Source of the DNA: Caldilineaceae bacterium
GTDB taxonomy: Bacteria; Chloroflexota; Anaerolineae; Caldilineales; Caldilineaceae
Direction: 5' to 3'
DNA: 30,523 nt
Assembly (NCBI GenBank): GCA_028819675.1
Contig: JAPPKT010000450.1
Span: forward strand, 1 to 30,523
Shown here: piece by piece, positions 7,990 through 15,759 of the stretch
Numbering within the stretch: the stretch's first letter is position 1
How the letters are laid out: the number at the start of each line of letters is the position of its first letter
Program-made: the position numbers and the translations under genes
Notes under the pieces: generated by a model
What the model saw: only the letters and a program-made list of their open reading frames with translations
Told to the model about the DNA's origin: nothing
Databases searched by the model: none

Positions 7990-10044
7990 ATGCCTATCCC
8001 CTTCGACGATCTGGCTGAACGCGACAGCGGCGGTACGGCAGCCTGGCTGCGATTTGTTGACGAAGAGGAGGGGCACGGGATCCGGGCGGCACTGTTTGAA
8101 ACCTCCAGCGTGGGCGAACCACTGCGTTTCTCCTTTGCCCGCGCTGACAAGAACATCCAGTCCCATTTGCATACAGACAAGGCGCCCTGGCGTGAGGACG
8201 CAGTGCTTTCGCTCACCCGATCGCTCTTGAGGTCGGCACCGGGCTCGCCGGCGCTGCTTTTCGGCCTGGCAGACGAGATTCCCCTATGGGTCGTTACCGA
8301 GGCCCTACGGGTGCGGCTGCCCTTCTGCCGCGTCAATTTAGAAAACAGGAGTGCGCCACAACTGCTGTGGGCGAATGAACCGCCCCGCGAAGGCACGGAA
8401 GCACACCAGACACTTGACAGGATCATGCTGAGGGAGGATCCCTTCGAGGCGTTTGACCGCGCCGCGAATTGCCTGTGCAAGGCGTTCGAGTACAGACGCA
8501 TTCGGGGCGTTTCCAGTTTTGCAGGATTGAACGCGGTTTTGAACCTTGATCGACCTGAGGACGAGAACGGGGAGAGAACTTCCGGTCCGGCGGAGCACCT
8601 TTGGGAGCTGCTGGCGTTACAGCCCATCGATGGACAGCATGATCAAGGGCCTCAGCCCTCATCGTGGGTCTCACAGATGGAGTGGCCGGGGGAGTTGATG
8701 CCTTTTCAGATCAGCGGCGTGCAGGCCTTGCTGGAGATGAACCGGCTGCTCCTGGCGGACGACATGGGGCTTGGCAAAACGGTACAGACGGTGGCGGCGG
8801 TGCGGATTTTGCGGGCGCGGGGAGAGATAGAGTCGTGTCTTGTGATCGCGCCGGCCAGCGTATTGAACCAGTGGCGGCAGGAGCTTACGAGGTGGGCTCC
8901 TGAGCTCAGCGCAATCATCGTGCGCGGGCCGGCAGGCGACCGCAGCTGGCAGTGGCAGGCGCAGACGGACGTCAAGCTGGTCAGCTACGGGGTGCTGCGC
9001 CAGGACGCTGACAGGCTCGTTGCAATGCGGCCTGCGCGGCGGATGTGGGACGTCGTCGTGGCCGATGAAGCACAGCGGATCAAGAATCTTAACGATACAA
9101 GCGAAGCGGTCAAAAGTCTGCGGAGGGTGCGGTCCTGGGCGTTGACGGGCACGCCGATTGAGAACAGGGAAGAGGAGCTGGCTTCGATCATGGAGTTTGT
9201 CGATCATGACGGGACGAGTCCGCTCAAGCGCTATTTTCCGGGTTCAGAACTCCTGTACCGCCACAAGGAGGTCCAGCTGCGGCGCAAAAAGAATGAAGTT
9301 CTGAATGACCTGCCGCCGAAACAGGAGACCAAACTTTCAGTTGCGTTGGGCCCCAGACAGAGGGCGAGTTATACCAAGGCCGAAGAGGAGGGCATCGTCT
9401 ATCTGAAGTCACTGGGGGCGGAAGTCAGAGTGCGGCATGTGCTGGAGCTGATCACGCGGTTGAAGCAGATCTGCAATTTCGACCCCGAGACCGGCGAATC
9501 CAGCAAGCTCGACGACATCAGGGAGCGACTGGACCAGCTGACCGGGCAGGGGCATAAGGCGCTTGTCTTCTCGCAGTACGCAAGCGAGACGTTCGGGGTG
9601 AAGGCGGCGGCTGCGTTCTTGCGAGAGTTCAGGCCAGTCATGTTGACGGGCGATATGCCGCTGGAGGCGCGGTCGGTTGCGATCGAGCAGTTCAGGCGTC
9701 GCGATGAGCATAAGGCGATGGTCATCTCGCTGCGGGCGGGGGGCTTAGGATTGAATCTGCAGGAGGCGTCCTACGTGTTCCATCTGGACCGCTGGTGGAA
9801 CCCGGCCGTCGAGAGGCAGGCGGAGGATCGCGCGCATCGCATGGGGCAGACTGTCAAGGTCAACGTGATCAAGTATTCGTGCGCGGGCACAATCGAGGAA
9901 CGCATTGACCGGATTCTGGAACGTAAACAGAGGTTGTTCGATCAGCTTATTGACGACGTGTCGCTCGACCTTTCGGCGAGGTTGAGCGGGGAGGAACTGT
10001 TTTCGTTGTTTGGGCTTGACTCTCCCAATGTCGGAAGTGATTGA
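7990..10044 (+). CDS. SNF2-family DEAQ helicase, last gene of the four-gene operon
   Basis: A 684-residue Snf2-type translocase. Residues 1-230 are an unassigned N-terminal domain. The motor follows: motif I DDMGLGKT (257-264), Ia VIAPASVLNQW, motif II DEAQ (359-362), motif III TGTPIEN (386-392), then helicase-C motifs ALVFSQYA (524-531), GGLGLNL (584-590) and DRAHRMGQ (613-620). All core motifs are intact, so it should be active. There is no nuclease or methylase fused to it, so the effector must come from the first gene or from outside the operon. It is the size and type expected of the helicase in Shango- or Pbe-like systems. Base composition is GC-rich like the three genes before it. Confidence 0.85.
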   Translation: MPIPFDDLAERDSGGTAAWLRFVDEEEGHGIRAALFETSSVGEPLRFSFARADKNIQSHLHTDKAPWREDAVLSLTRSLLRSAPGSPALLFGLADEIPLWVVTEALRVRLPFCRVNLENRSAPQLLWANEPPREGTEAHQTLDRIMLREDPFEAFDRAANCLCKAFEYRRIRGVSSFAGLNAVLNLDRPEDENGERTSGPAEHLWELLALQPIDGQHDQGPQPSSWVSQMEWPGELMPFQISGVQALLEMNRLLLADDMGLGKTVQTVAAVRILRARGEIESCLVIAPASVLNQWRQELTRWAPELSAIIVRGPAGDRSWQWQAQTDVKLVSYGVLRQDADRLVAMRPARRMWDVVVADEAQRIKNLNDTSEAVKSLRRVRSWALTGTPIENREEELASIMEFVDHDGTSPLKRYFPGSELLYRHKEVQLRRKKNEVLNDLPPKQETKLSVALGPRQRASYTKAEEEGIVYLKSLGAEVRVRHVLELITRLKQICNFDPETGESSKLDDIRERLDQLTGQGHKALVFSQYASETFGVKAAAAFLREFRPVMLTGDMPLEARSVAIEQFRRRDEHKAMVISLRAGGLGLNLQEASYVFHLDRWWNPAVERQAEDRAHRMGQTVKVNVIKYSCAGTIEERIDRILERKQRLFDQLIDDVSLDLSARLSGEELFSLFGLDSPNVGSD

Positions 10045-10164
10045 CTTTGTACCCATTGCTTTTGCAGGCAACCGCGAGATACTGACCAGTGCCGCTAATC
10101 GGCATGCCACAAGTGGAAAGGGCTGCACAAAATTTCGCGGCAAACTTACGCTCTGTCGCCACCC

Positions 10165-10319
10165 TATTCTTCCTTCAAGTGACTCCAGCGCGCGGCGGAA
10201 TTTGCAAGCAGCCGTATGCCGCCTCCGCCTGTTGTTCCATCGCTCTGCCCTGCCGCCGGCTGGATGGGTTGCTCCATCTTCCACCTCAGCTTGTGGTCCA
10301 GCTTGAGGGGCTGAGCTCA
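10165..10319 (-). mobile_element. IS3 left-end relic with empty intron site and orfA start
   Basis: On the minus strand the terminal repeat starts at 10319 (TGAGCTCAGCCCCTCAAGCT), then GGACCACAAGCTGAGGTGGA and directly ATGGAGCAAC. This is the uninterrupted version of the site that holds the group II intron in the copies at 47-708 and 12412-13065. The orfA start follows, so only the first 150 or so bases of the IS remain. The rest of the gap (10045-10448) shows nothing else I can name. Confidence 0.7.
10169..10242 (-). pseudogene. orfA transposase fragment (IS3 family)
   Basis: The minus-strand frame encodes RRRRHTAACKFRRALESLEG, which matches the start of IS3-family OrfA proteins (basic KRRRHT, then KFR.ALEALEG). 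Similarity ends there and the reading frame continues into unrelated residues, so only about 24 codons remain. Confidence 0.65.
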
Positions 10320-10448
10320 CAATTCCCCGAGAGTTTGTTGCTAGGGGTCAAAATGGTACGATAGAAGCAGAATCACCGGAGAGGGGATAGAAGAGGAAAA
10401 GACAGGTTATAGTAGCAGTTACAAGGTAGAAGCGAAAAGGAGCACCCG

Positions 10449-11618
10449 ATGTCACAGCGGCAGGATGACGTCATTTCGAAAAATGAGCGCAGCACTGAAG
10501 CAGAAAAGGACTTGTTCCAAAAGTACGATATCACGTCCAGCCCGAATGACTTTAATGTAAGAACGATTGTTGATTTCATTGAGCAAGGAGTCTTCAGAAT
10601 TCCTGTCTTTCAAAGAAACTACGTTTGGGATCTGATTCGTGCTTCCAAGCTTATTGAGTCCATAATACTTGGACTCCCCATTCCCCAGTTATTCTTGTAT
10701 GAACAGGAAAGGAACAGTTATCTTGTAATAGACGGTCAGCAGAGATTGATGACCATTTACTACTTCCTGAAGATGCGTTTTCCTGTGACGGGAAGAAGAT
10801 ATGAGCTACGAGAAATATTCGATCGCGAAGGTAGGATTCCTTCCGAAATCTTCTCTAATGATGATTACTTCAGAAAATTCAACTTAAGACTTCCTAGCAG
10901 ACTACCCCAAGAGAGAAATAGACTGCATGACCTAAACTATGAAACTCTAGGCCACTTGCGGACTACACTTGACCTGAAAACAATGCGCTGCGTTCTTGTA
11001 AGACAGAATTTCCCCAAAGAAGATGATTCATCGATTCTTGAGATCTTTAACCGGCTCAATACGGGAGGCATGAACTTGACTCCTCAAGAAATACGGGCGA
11101 GCTTGTACAATTCAGATTTTATGAAGATGGTTTCCCGTTTCAATGCAGATAGCAGGTGGCGAAGCCTAATTGATCAGCCTGAACCTGACCTCAGAATGAG
11201 AGATGTCGAACACCTGCTCCGTGGATTCGCAATGCTCACTCGAGGAGCCAAATATTCGCCTTCCATGACTAGGTTTTTGAACCAGTTCGCTAAAGAAATG
11301 CAAGAGGAATCCCAAAATGAAATTGACTTGTTGGAAAAAATGCTTTCGTCCTTCTTGGACAACTGCGTGGACTTCCCGGGGGGAATATTTGGCACCTCAA
11401 GTAGGAGGTTAAACATCTCGGTTTTTGAGTCAGTCTTTGCGGCTGCCTGTCAAACCGGATATAAAGATGGGTCCGGCCACGTGCGTTCCATTTGCAGTGA
11501 AAAGATTGCTAGCCTGAAGCAGGATGCTAGGTTTCTGGACGCCGCCAGCACCAAGAGCACGAACACTAACAAAGTTCGAACCAGGTTGAGTCGTGCCCGA
11601 AGGCTGCTATTGGACTGA
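10449..11618 (+). CDS. DUF262 (GmrS-like, ParB-fold) protein
   Basis: A 389-residue protein with AAGGAG (10437-10442) 6 nt before its ATG. The N-terminal half is a clear DUF262 domain: FRIPVFQRNYVWD (49-61), ILGLPIPQLFLYEQ (73-86) and DGQQRL (95-100), followed by the EIFNRLNTGG segment. DUF262 is the NTP-using half of GmrSD, which restricts glucosyl-hydroxymethylcytosine DNA, and is present in BrxU and SspE. The C-terminal DUF1524 HNH domain of GmrD is missing, so this protein has no nuclease of its own. The HEPN protein begins 3 bases after its stop and is the likely effector. Composition is more AT-rich than the operon upstream, which suggests separate acquisition. Confidence 0.85.
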   Translation: MSQRQDDVISKNERSTEAEKDLFQKYDITSSPNDFNVRTIVDFIEQGVFRIPVFQRNYVWDLIRASKLIESIILGLPIPQLFLYEQERNSYLVIDGQQRLMTIYYFLKMRFPVTGRRYELREIFDREGRIPSEIFSNDDYFRKFNLRLPSRLPQERNRLHDLNYETLGHLRTTLDLKTMRCVLVRQNFPKEDDSSILEIFNRLNTGGMNLTPQEIRASLYNSDFMKMVSRFNADSRWRSLIDQPEPDLRMRDVEHLLRGFAMLTRGAKYSPSMTRFLNQFAKEMQEESQNEIDLLEKMLSSFLDNCVDFPGGIFGTSSRRLNISVFESVFAAACQTGYKDGSGHVRSICSEKIASLKQDARFLDAASTKSTNTNKVRTRLSRARRLLLD

Positions 11619-11621
11619 GAG

Positions 11622-12173
11622 ATGACGACGATCATTGATCGACTCCTTGAGCGTCACTCGCAGATCAGCGCATTTCTCGAATCACAAAACGAAGTATCGC
11701 TGAAGAGTTACGCAGACGAGGAGTTTCGCAAAGTATTGGTGTTGAGCATTGCCAGTTACTTCGAACATCAGATTATTGATTCTGTGACTCGCCTTGCAGA
11801 GAGTGCAAAGTCGGAGCAAGTAGAGAATCTTATAAAGTCGAAGGCCATTGCGCGTCAATACCACACATACTTTGACTGGGAAAGTAGAAATGCAAATAGG
11901 TTTCTTAGTCTTTTTGGCAGCAAGTTCAAAAGTGAAGTCTCCACTGAAATCAACATGGATCGATCTTTGGGGGAAGGTTGTGAATCGTTCCTGACACTTG
12001 GCCGCGTGAGAAACCGACTGGTACACGAGAATTTCGCAGATTTCAACCTGGACTACGCATTAGAGGATATAGTCGATCTGTATGAAAAAGCGCTAAGTTT
12101 CGTCGCGTTTCTGTCTGAACGAATCCAACCAAAGACCAATACGCCGCAGCATATTCGTAGGTCGATACATTAG
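11622..12173 (+). CDS. HEPN-domain RNase, partner of the DUF262 protein
   Basis: A 183-residue, almost all-helical protein. The HEPN active-site signature Rx4H is at R130-H135 in LGRVRNRLVHEN, with the usual Asn after the first Arg. The N-terminal helices (SLKSYADEEFRKVLVLSIASYFEHQI) match the MAE_28990/MAE_18760-type HEPN proteins I remember beside DUF262 genes. HEPN proteins of this kind are metal-independent RNases used as abortive-infection effectors. The 3-base spacing from the DUF262 stop implies co-translation. A working model is that DUF262 senses modified phage DNA or a nucleotide and releases the HEPN toxin; that is inference. Confidence 0.8.
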   Translation: MTTIIDRLLERHSQISAFLESQNEVSLKSYADEEFRKVLVLSIASYFEHQIIDSVTRLAESAKSEQVENLIKSKAIARQYHTYFDWESRNANRFLSLFGSKFKSEVSTEINMDRSLGEGCESFLTLGRVRNRLVHENFADFNLDYALEDIVDLYEKALSFVAFLSERIQPKTNTPQHIRRSIH

Positions 12174-12411
12174 AGTGCCATACCCGGGAAATTTGGTTGG
12201 ATCTAGGGACTGGAGCCCGAAACGGAAAGATTGAGGTGAATCCAGTCGGATGAGTTGTGTTCTGATCGGCAGTGGGCGGTCTGCTTGCGATCAGAGTGCG
12301 AGGTACTCTTCTACGTGACCATAATCGTCGGGACAGGAAGGCAACCTCGTGTGCCGGCACCGCTTCTTGGCCGTCGATCTGAGCCACCACAGGCTTGGCA
12401 GTCGTTCCGCT

Positions 12412-13065
12412 GTAGGGTGGATAGCAAGCAGGTTGGTTTTGGGCACTTTTTCTACAGCCCCCCTCCGAACCGTGCTTGCAACTTTCATTGCGCACGGCTC
12501 TCAAGTGTGTCCTGCCATTTGACGTTCTTTCCGGATGACGTCAAGGACAGGTTCGACCCTTTGCATTACGAATGTCTTTCTGTCTGACACACCTGCCTCC
12601 CTTTGCCATGAAAGAGGGCTTCCCTTTCTCAGACAACTATAGAGACTCCGTTGCCCTATGCCTTCCGGCACTTAGGCAACAACGAATTCCGTAACGGATC
12701 CCTGCCAAGTATCCCTTAGTCTCCCCGTTTGTTTCCTAACCCTTGCTCTCTGCAAGTCGTTCCTCTTCGCCGGGGCGTACTGACAGTGTACAAATGTCAG
12801 CACCTTCAGGGCTTGGGTTTCATCCACGTTCCCAAGGGCGGCTCATTTTCGCCAACCGGAGACTAGGATTCAAGCAGTCCAGCCATAGTCATAGGATACA
12901 GATCTTGGGGCTCTTATGTTCATTGTGACGATCCCATCCTCCGCCTTTACCACCATGCGATTTTTCCTTCATCCTTTCGGAGTCCGGTAGGGTGGTCGAC
13001 CTGCGGGGAATCCCGCTCTCCGTGTCCACTTTGTGGACAGGGGATTCGCTCGTAAACCGTCGCAC
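12412..13065 (-). mobile_element. ORF-less group II intron, copy 2 (structurally best preserved)
   Basis: A 654-nt intron on the minus strand. The 5' end at 13065 reads GTGCGACGG, matching the GTGYG consensus. Domain V is the 34-nt hairpin at 12467-12500. Domain VI follows, with GGGGG pairing to CC-A-CCC and leaving an A bulged at 12418, exactly 7 nt before the 3' end, which reads CTAC (12415-12412). The upstream exon hexamer is GTGTAT (13066-13071); GTACAC in domain I (plus 12786-12791) can pair with it in all six positions with one G-U, a good EBS1 candidate. No reverse transcriptase ORF exists. The intron lies between the IS terminus and the orfA start, in the same orientation. It may still be able to fold and splice, but this is unproven. 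Confidence 0.85.
12467..12500 (-). ncRNA. group II intron domain V, copy 2
   Basis: A 34-nt hairpin beginning GAGCCGTGCGCAA and ending GCACGGTTC on the minus strand. The AGC triad is present, the loop is GAAA-type, and the distal stem GCAA/TTGC is preserved relative to copy 1 by paired changes (GCGGC/GTCGC there). Paired substitutions between copies support an RNA that was under structural selection. Confidence 0.85.
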
Positions 13066-13161
13066 ATACACTTTAGCTTGTGGTCCAGTTCTTGGGGCCC
13101 ACTTCAGCCCGTCACTTGGGGCGCAAGCGAGGGAGTCTTCACTTGTAGAGCGAGATCGGAT

Positions 13162-13190
13162 TTGACAAGAAGCTTTGCATGTTCCCTAAT
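13162..13190 (+). promoter_or_regulatory. probable promoter of the AbiJ-like gene
   Basis: A perfect TTGACA (13162-13167), a 17-base spacer and CCTAAT (13185-13190, 4 of 6 matches to TATAAT). It lies 42 bases before the start codon at 13232, which has GAGGAAG 11 nt upstream. Confidence 0.45.
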
Positions 13191-13231
13191 TGCGGGCAAA
13201 AATGGACCTGCATGAGGAAGAGAGAGAATAA

Positions 13232-14247
13232 ATGCCAGTCAACGACATTTTCTCAAAACGGCAGTTACGTATTCGGGGCAAGGTACCTGACGTCTACCAA
13301 TACGAGACAATTCCACGAGAACTACGAGTTCAGGCTCTCCACATTATAAACCGTGTTTTCGGGCAATTGTATCCCTATGTTGTCAACACCGGCGACTTCG
13401 ACATTGATCTTATCGAGATTGGGCACCATCAGTTCGAAGAACATACGAAGTTAGAGAAAGAGGGTGCCGAATGGCGAGAGTTCAATCGCAGAATGAATTA
13501 TGATCATGTCCACCAACTCCTTTGCCGAGAGTACGGCGTACTTACTCTTGGAAACTCAAATGATCCCTGCGAGGCAGTTGCGAGGCAGTCCAGAGCTTTC
13601 TCATTGAAACAAGTGAGACAGATAAAGCAATTGATGTCATGGAAGTGTCTGTTCGTATTATGGAGAGATATATCAGCGCGCACAGTGAAGATACACAGAA
13701 ATATTTGACTAGAGAGGCGATTTCTGAATTGAATCATCGATTTTTTGAGCATGGTGTCGGCTACCAGTACGATTCCGGCCAGATTGTCCGAATTGATTCG
13801 CAGTTGATTCATGCCGAGGTTGTGCGCCCTGCCCTGCATGTGCTTTCGGCCTCGATGTACGAGGGTGCAAATGAGGAGTTTTTGAGTGCGCATGACCATT
13901 ACCGAAAGGGGAGAAACAAGGAATGCCTGAATGATTGCCTTAAGGCGTTTGAGAGTTGCCTCAAGGCAATTTGCGATGAAAGGGGGTGGGCCTACACGGA
14001 AAGAGATACAGCTAGACGTCTGATGTCGATCGTGTTCGATGAGAAGCTAATACCAGATTTCATGCAGTCACATTTCTCGGCGTTACGGAGCGTGCTTGAG
14101 TCAGGAGTACCTACAATTCGCAACCGCCTGTCGGGTCATGGACAGGGCCCAGACGCGATAACTGTGCCGGATTACATAGCCGCGTATGCGCTCCATCTTA
14201 CAGCATCGAACATTCTCCTGCTGTCAAGAGCTGAAAGGGATAGTTAG
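13232..14247 (+). pseudogene. AbiJ-like (STM4504/CBY_0614-type) gene broken by an 11-bp duplication
   Basis: The first frame (13232-13708) begins MPVNDIFSKRQLRIRGKVPDVYQYETIP, the hallmark start of the STM4504/CBY_0614 family as I remember it, which is related to AbiJ abortive-infection proteins. The second frame, continuing to 14247, carries the C-terminal half with a helical, HEPN/AbiJ-like region (CLNDCLKAFESCLKAICDERG) and ends in LLLSRAERDS. The join is at a tandem duplication of TGCGAGGCAGT (13568-13578 and 13579-13589). Removing one copy restores a single 334-codon frame reading NDPCEAVQSFLIETSETD. The lesion therefore looks recent and the rest of the gene shows no other damage. Without repair the product would be a 158-residue truncated protein. 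Confidence 0.85.
13568..13589 (+). repeat. 11-bp tandem duplication causing a frameshift
   Basis: Two perfect adjacent copies of TGCGAGGCAGT. The second inserts 11 bases and shifts the reading frame of the AbiJ-like gene. Slippage between the copies would restore the frame. Confidence 0.95.
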
Positions 14248-14270
14248 TGCGAGCCTGAACATGACGAGTA

Positions 14271-14602
14271 TGGTTGGCCCAAATTGCTAGACCAGGAAAC
14301 GGGAAAGAAAGGGTGCATCCAGACGGATACGGCGGGCTCTGATCGGCAACGGGCAGTCTGCCTCAATCAGAACACGAAGTGCTCTTCAGCCGGCGTTCAA
14401 TCGTCTAAACGTTGTGCGGACTCTTTTGATTGGAAAAGTCAAAGTAGGCCGGCAAACCTTGAACGCCTGCAGCCCAGCTCGGAATTTGCGGGCGGCCGTG
14501 TGCCGCCGTCGTTTCTTGACCATTGTGCTGCCCCTCAACGGTCTTGGCAGTCCGTTCCATCATGTACCTTAGTTCGTAGTCCAGTTGTTGGTGCCAAGCT
14601 CG
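14271..14602 (-). mobile_element. internally deleted IS3-family relic, both ends present
   Basis: The left end on the minus strand begins near 14602 (CGAGCTTGGCACCAACAACT). The inverted right end lies at 14271 (TGGTTGGCCCAAATTGCTAG on the plus strand), so the whole relic is about 330 bp. It has an empty intron site (GCTAAGGTACAT then GATGGAACGGAC), a short orfA fragment (14461-14523) and the conserved segment shared with 12236-12312. No matching target-site duplication is visible. Its size and two ends make it MITE-like. Confidence 0.65.
14461..14523 (-). pseudogene. orfA transposase N-terminal fragment (IS3 family)
   Basis: An ATG at 14523 on the minus strand opens MVKKRRRHTAARKFRAGLQ, then AF, a recognisable IS3-family OrfA start. 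The frame degrades after about 21 codons. This copy identifies the coding strand of the IS and shows that the intron site of the sister copies lies about 40 bases upstream of orfA. Confidence 0.7.
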
Positions 14603-14665
14603 GTCTGAAACAAGCCCAAATCCCCATATACTCTGGAAGCGATGAGGGAACTACATTTGTCAACG

Positions 14666-15751
14666 CTAACTCTGGTAGTCATCCACAATCTCGTCGCACC
14701 AAGAGACTGTATCTCGATCCGGCACACCTGGCCTAGCCGAAACCTGCATATAGGCCCAAGAAATCAACTCTCGGAAAGGGCTGTCTAAAGAAGCTACACG
14801 TATAAAGCGACTGCCTTCTGAACTAACATCACCAAATGGAATCAGTTCCAAGTCCCGAAGGTTGGCCATCATTGTAGGAATTCGGCTCTTCAAGGCAGGA
14901 AGTGGGACCAAAGTATCAGAATAGCCTCGACTTAGTATAGGGTTTAGACGGTCCTTCAGCTTTCCTGCATTTATGTTGCCCCAGCCCATGAGTTCAACAC
15001 CTCTCTTTATAGAACAACACCTCGCAACGAGAATCTCACTTATTTTCGGCTGACGCCCTCCGCTGGACACAAGATCGCATGAGGGAGAGAGTACCACGCG
15101 GAACAAAGAGGGGTCAGTGCCCTCTCTGTCAGTTTCCCTGAGTATGTCCCCTAGTAAAATGTCTTCGGAGATTGGCGGGCAAAGGTATTGCTCCCAACTG
15201 GCGAGCACTTGCCCTTCCCCTGGGTGCTCGTCCATTAACCCCGCAAGGCGTCGTCTCCCGGCACGGAGAATTGCATCATTCCGTTGTTTAACTTCCTCAA
15301 ATGTATCAAATGCATATGGCGCGACGTCTCGCAAAGCGGATGCAAAAGACTCCCTAATGTGGTCGTCGACTTCTTTCAGTGATCGAACATGCGGTTCAAA
15401 ATAACGTATAGATTCAAGCAGATTCTCTGAACTATCTTGTCCCTTTTGTATCAACTGCACAAACGGGTTCTCGTATCCTTCAAACAAATCTGGAAAGCCC
15501 GTGTGGACGATCACAGGGCAAAACTGCTGCTTCCAAATGAAGTCCAAGTACGCGATTCCTCTATTGTTATCTGATAAAGGCCCCTCTATCAGATCAAGCA
15601 CTACGATGTTTGGTCGCAACGACCGTATTTTTTCCTCGACATCATCAAAACCAGATATGGTGCAATTTACGTCCTGCACCTTCTGATGGATATCGTCCAG
15701 GATCGGTTTGATAAAGTCCACTTCGTCTTCAACAAACAATACCTCTATCAT
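14666..15751 (-). CDS. receiver-domain protein with unknown C-terminal domain
   Basis: A 361-residue protein. I start at ATG 15751, with AGGAG (15757-15761) overlapping the stop of the kinase gene, rather than the in-frame TTG just upstream. Residues 1-110 are a CheY-like receiver: acidic pocket E8-D9-E10, phospho-acceptor D53 in VVLDL, T84 in VIVHTG and K103. The remaining 250 residues contain no DNA-binding helix-turn-helix that I can see. They include a conserved-looking segment (FRVVLSPSCDLV, about 218-229) and several charged helices. It is the last gene of the minus-strand Dcm operon and is surely the phosphorelay partner of the upstream kinase. The output domain may be an effector rather than a transcription factor; that is inference. 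Confidence 0.8.
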   Translation of the reverse strand: MIEVLFVEDEVDFIKPILDDIHQKVQDVNCTISGFDDVEEKIRSLRPNIVVLDLIEGPLSDNNRGIAYLDFIWKQQFCPVIVHTGFPDLFEGYENPFVQLIQKGQDSSENLLESIRYFEPHVRSLKEVDDHIRESFASALRDVAPYAFDTFEEVKQRNDAILRAGRRRLAGLMDEHPGEGQVLASWEQYLCPPISEDILLGDILRETDREGTDPSLFRVVLSPSCDLVSSGGRQPKISEILVARCCSIKRGVELMGWGNINAGKLKDRLNPILSRGYSDTLVPLPALKSRIPTMMANLRDLELIPFGDVSSEGSRFIRVASLDSPFRELISWAYMQVSARPGVPDRDTVSWCDEIVDDYQS

Positions 15752-15759
15752 CAAGTCTC

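Larger units (their letters stand above)
12194..13106 (-). mobile_element. IS3-family relic, both ends visible, carrying a group II intron
   Basis: The left terminal repeat on the minus strand starts at 13106 (TGAAGTGGGCCCCAAGAACT). The intron occupies 12412-13065. Beyond it lies a degenerate orfA start (AKKRCRHT frame, about 12340-12375). A segment from 12236 to 12312 aligns with 14317-14395 of the 14.3 kb relic, and a weakly preserved right end starts near 12194. Most of the transposase is deleted. This relic separates the DUF262/HEPN pair from the broken AbiJ-like gene. Confidence 0.7.

Noticed and set aside
9745..10320. 191-residue minus-strand frame
   Set aside because: Only about 24 residues (the orfA fragment) are meaningful. 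The rest is antisense to the SNF2 helicase and non-coding DNA.
14284..14736. 150-residue plus-strand frame
   Set aside because: It runs through the IS relic and the end of the receiver gene on the opposite strand.
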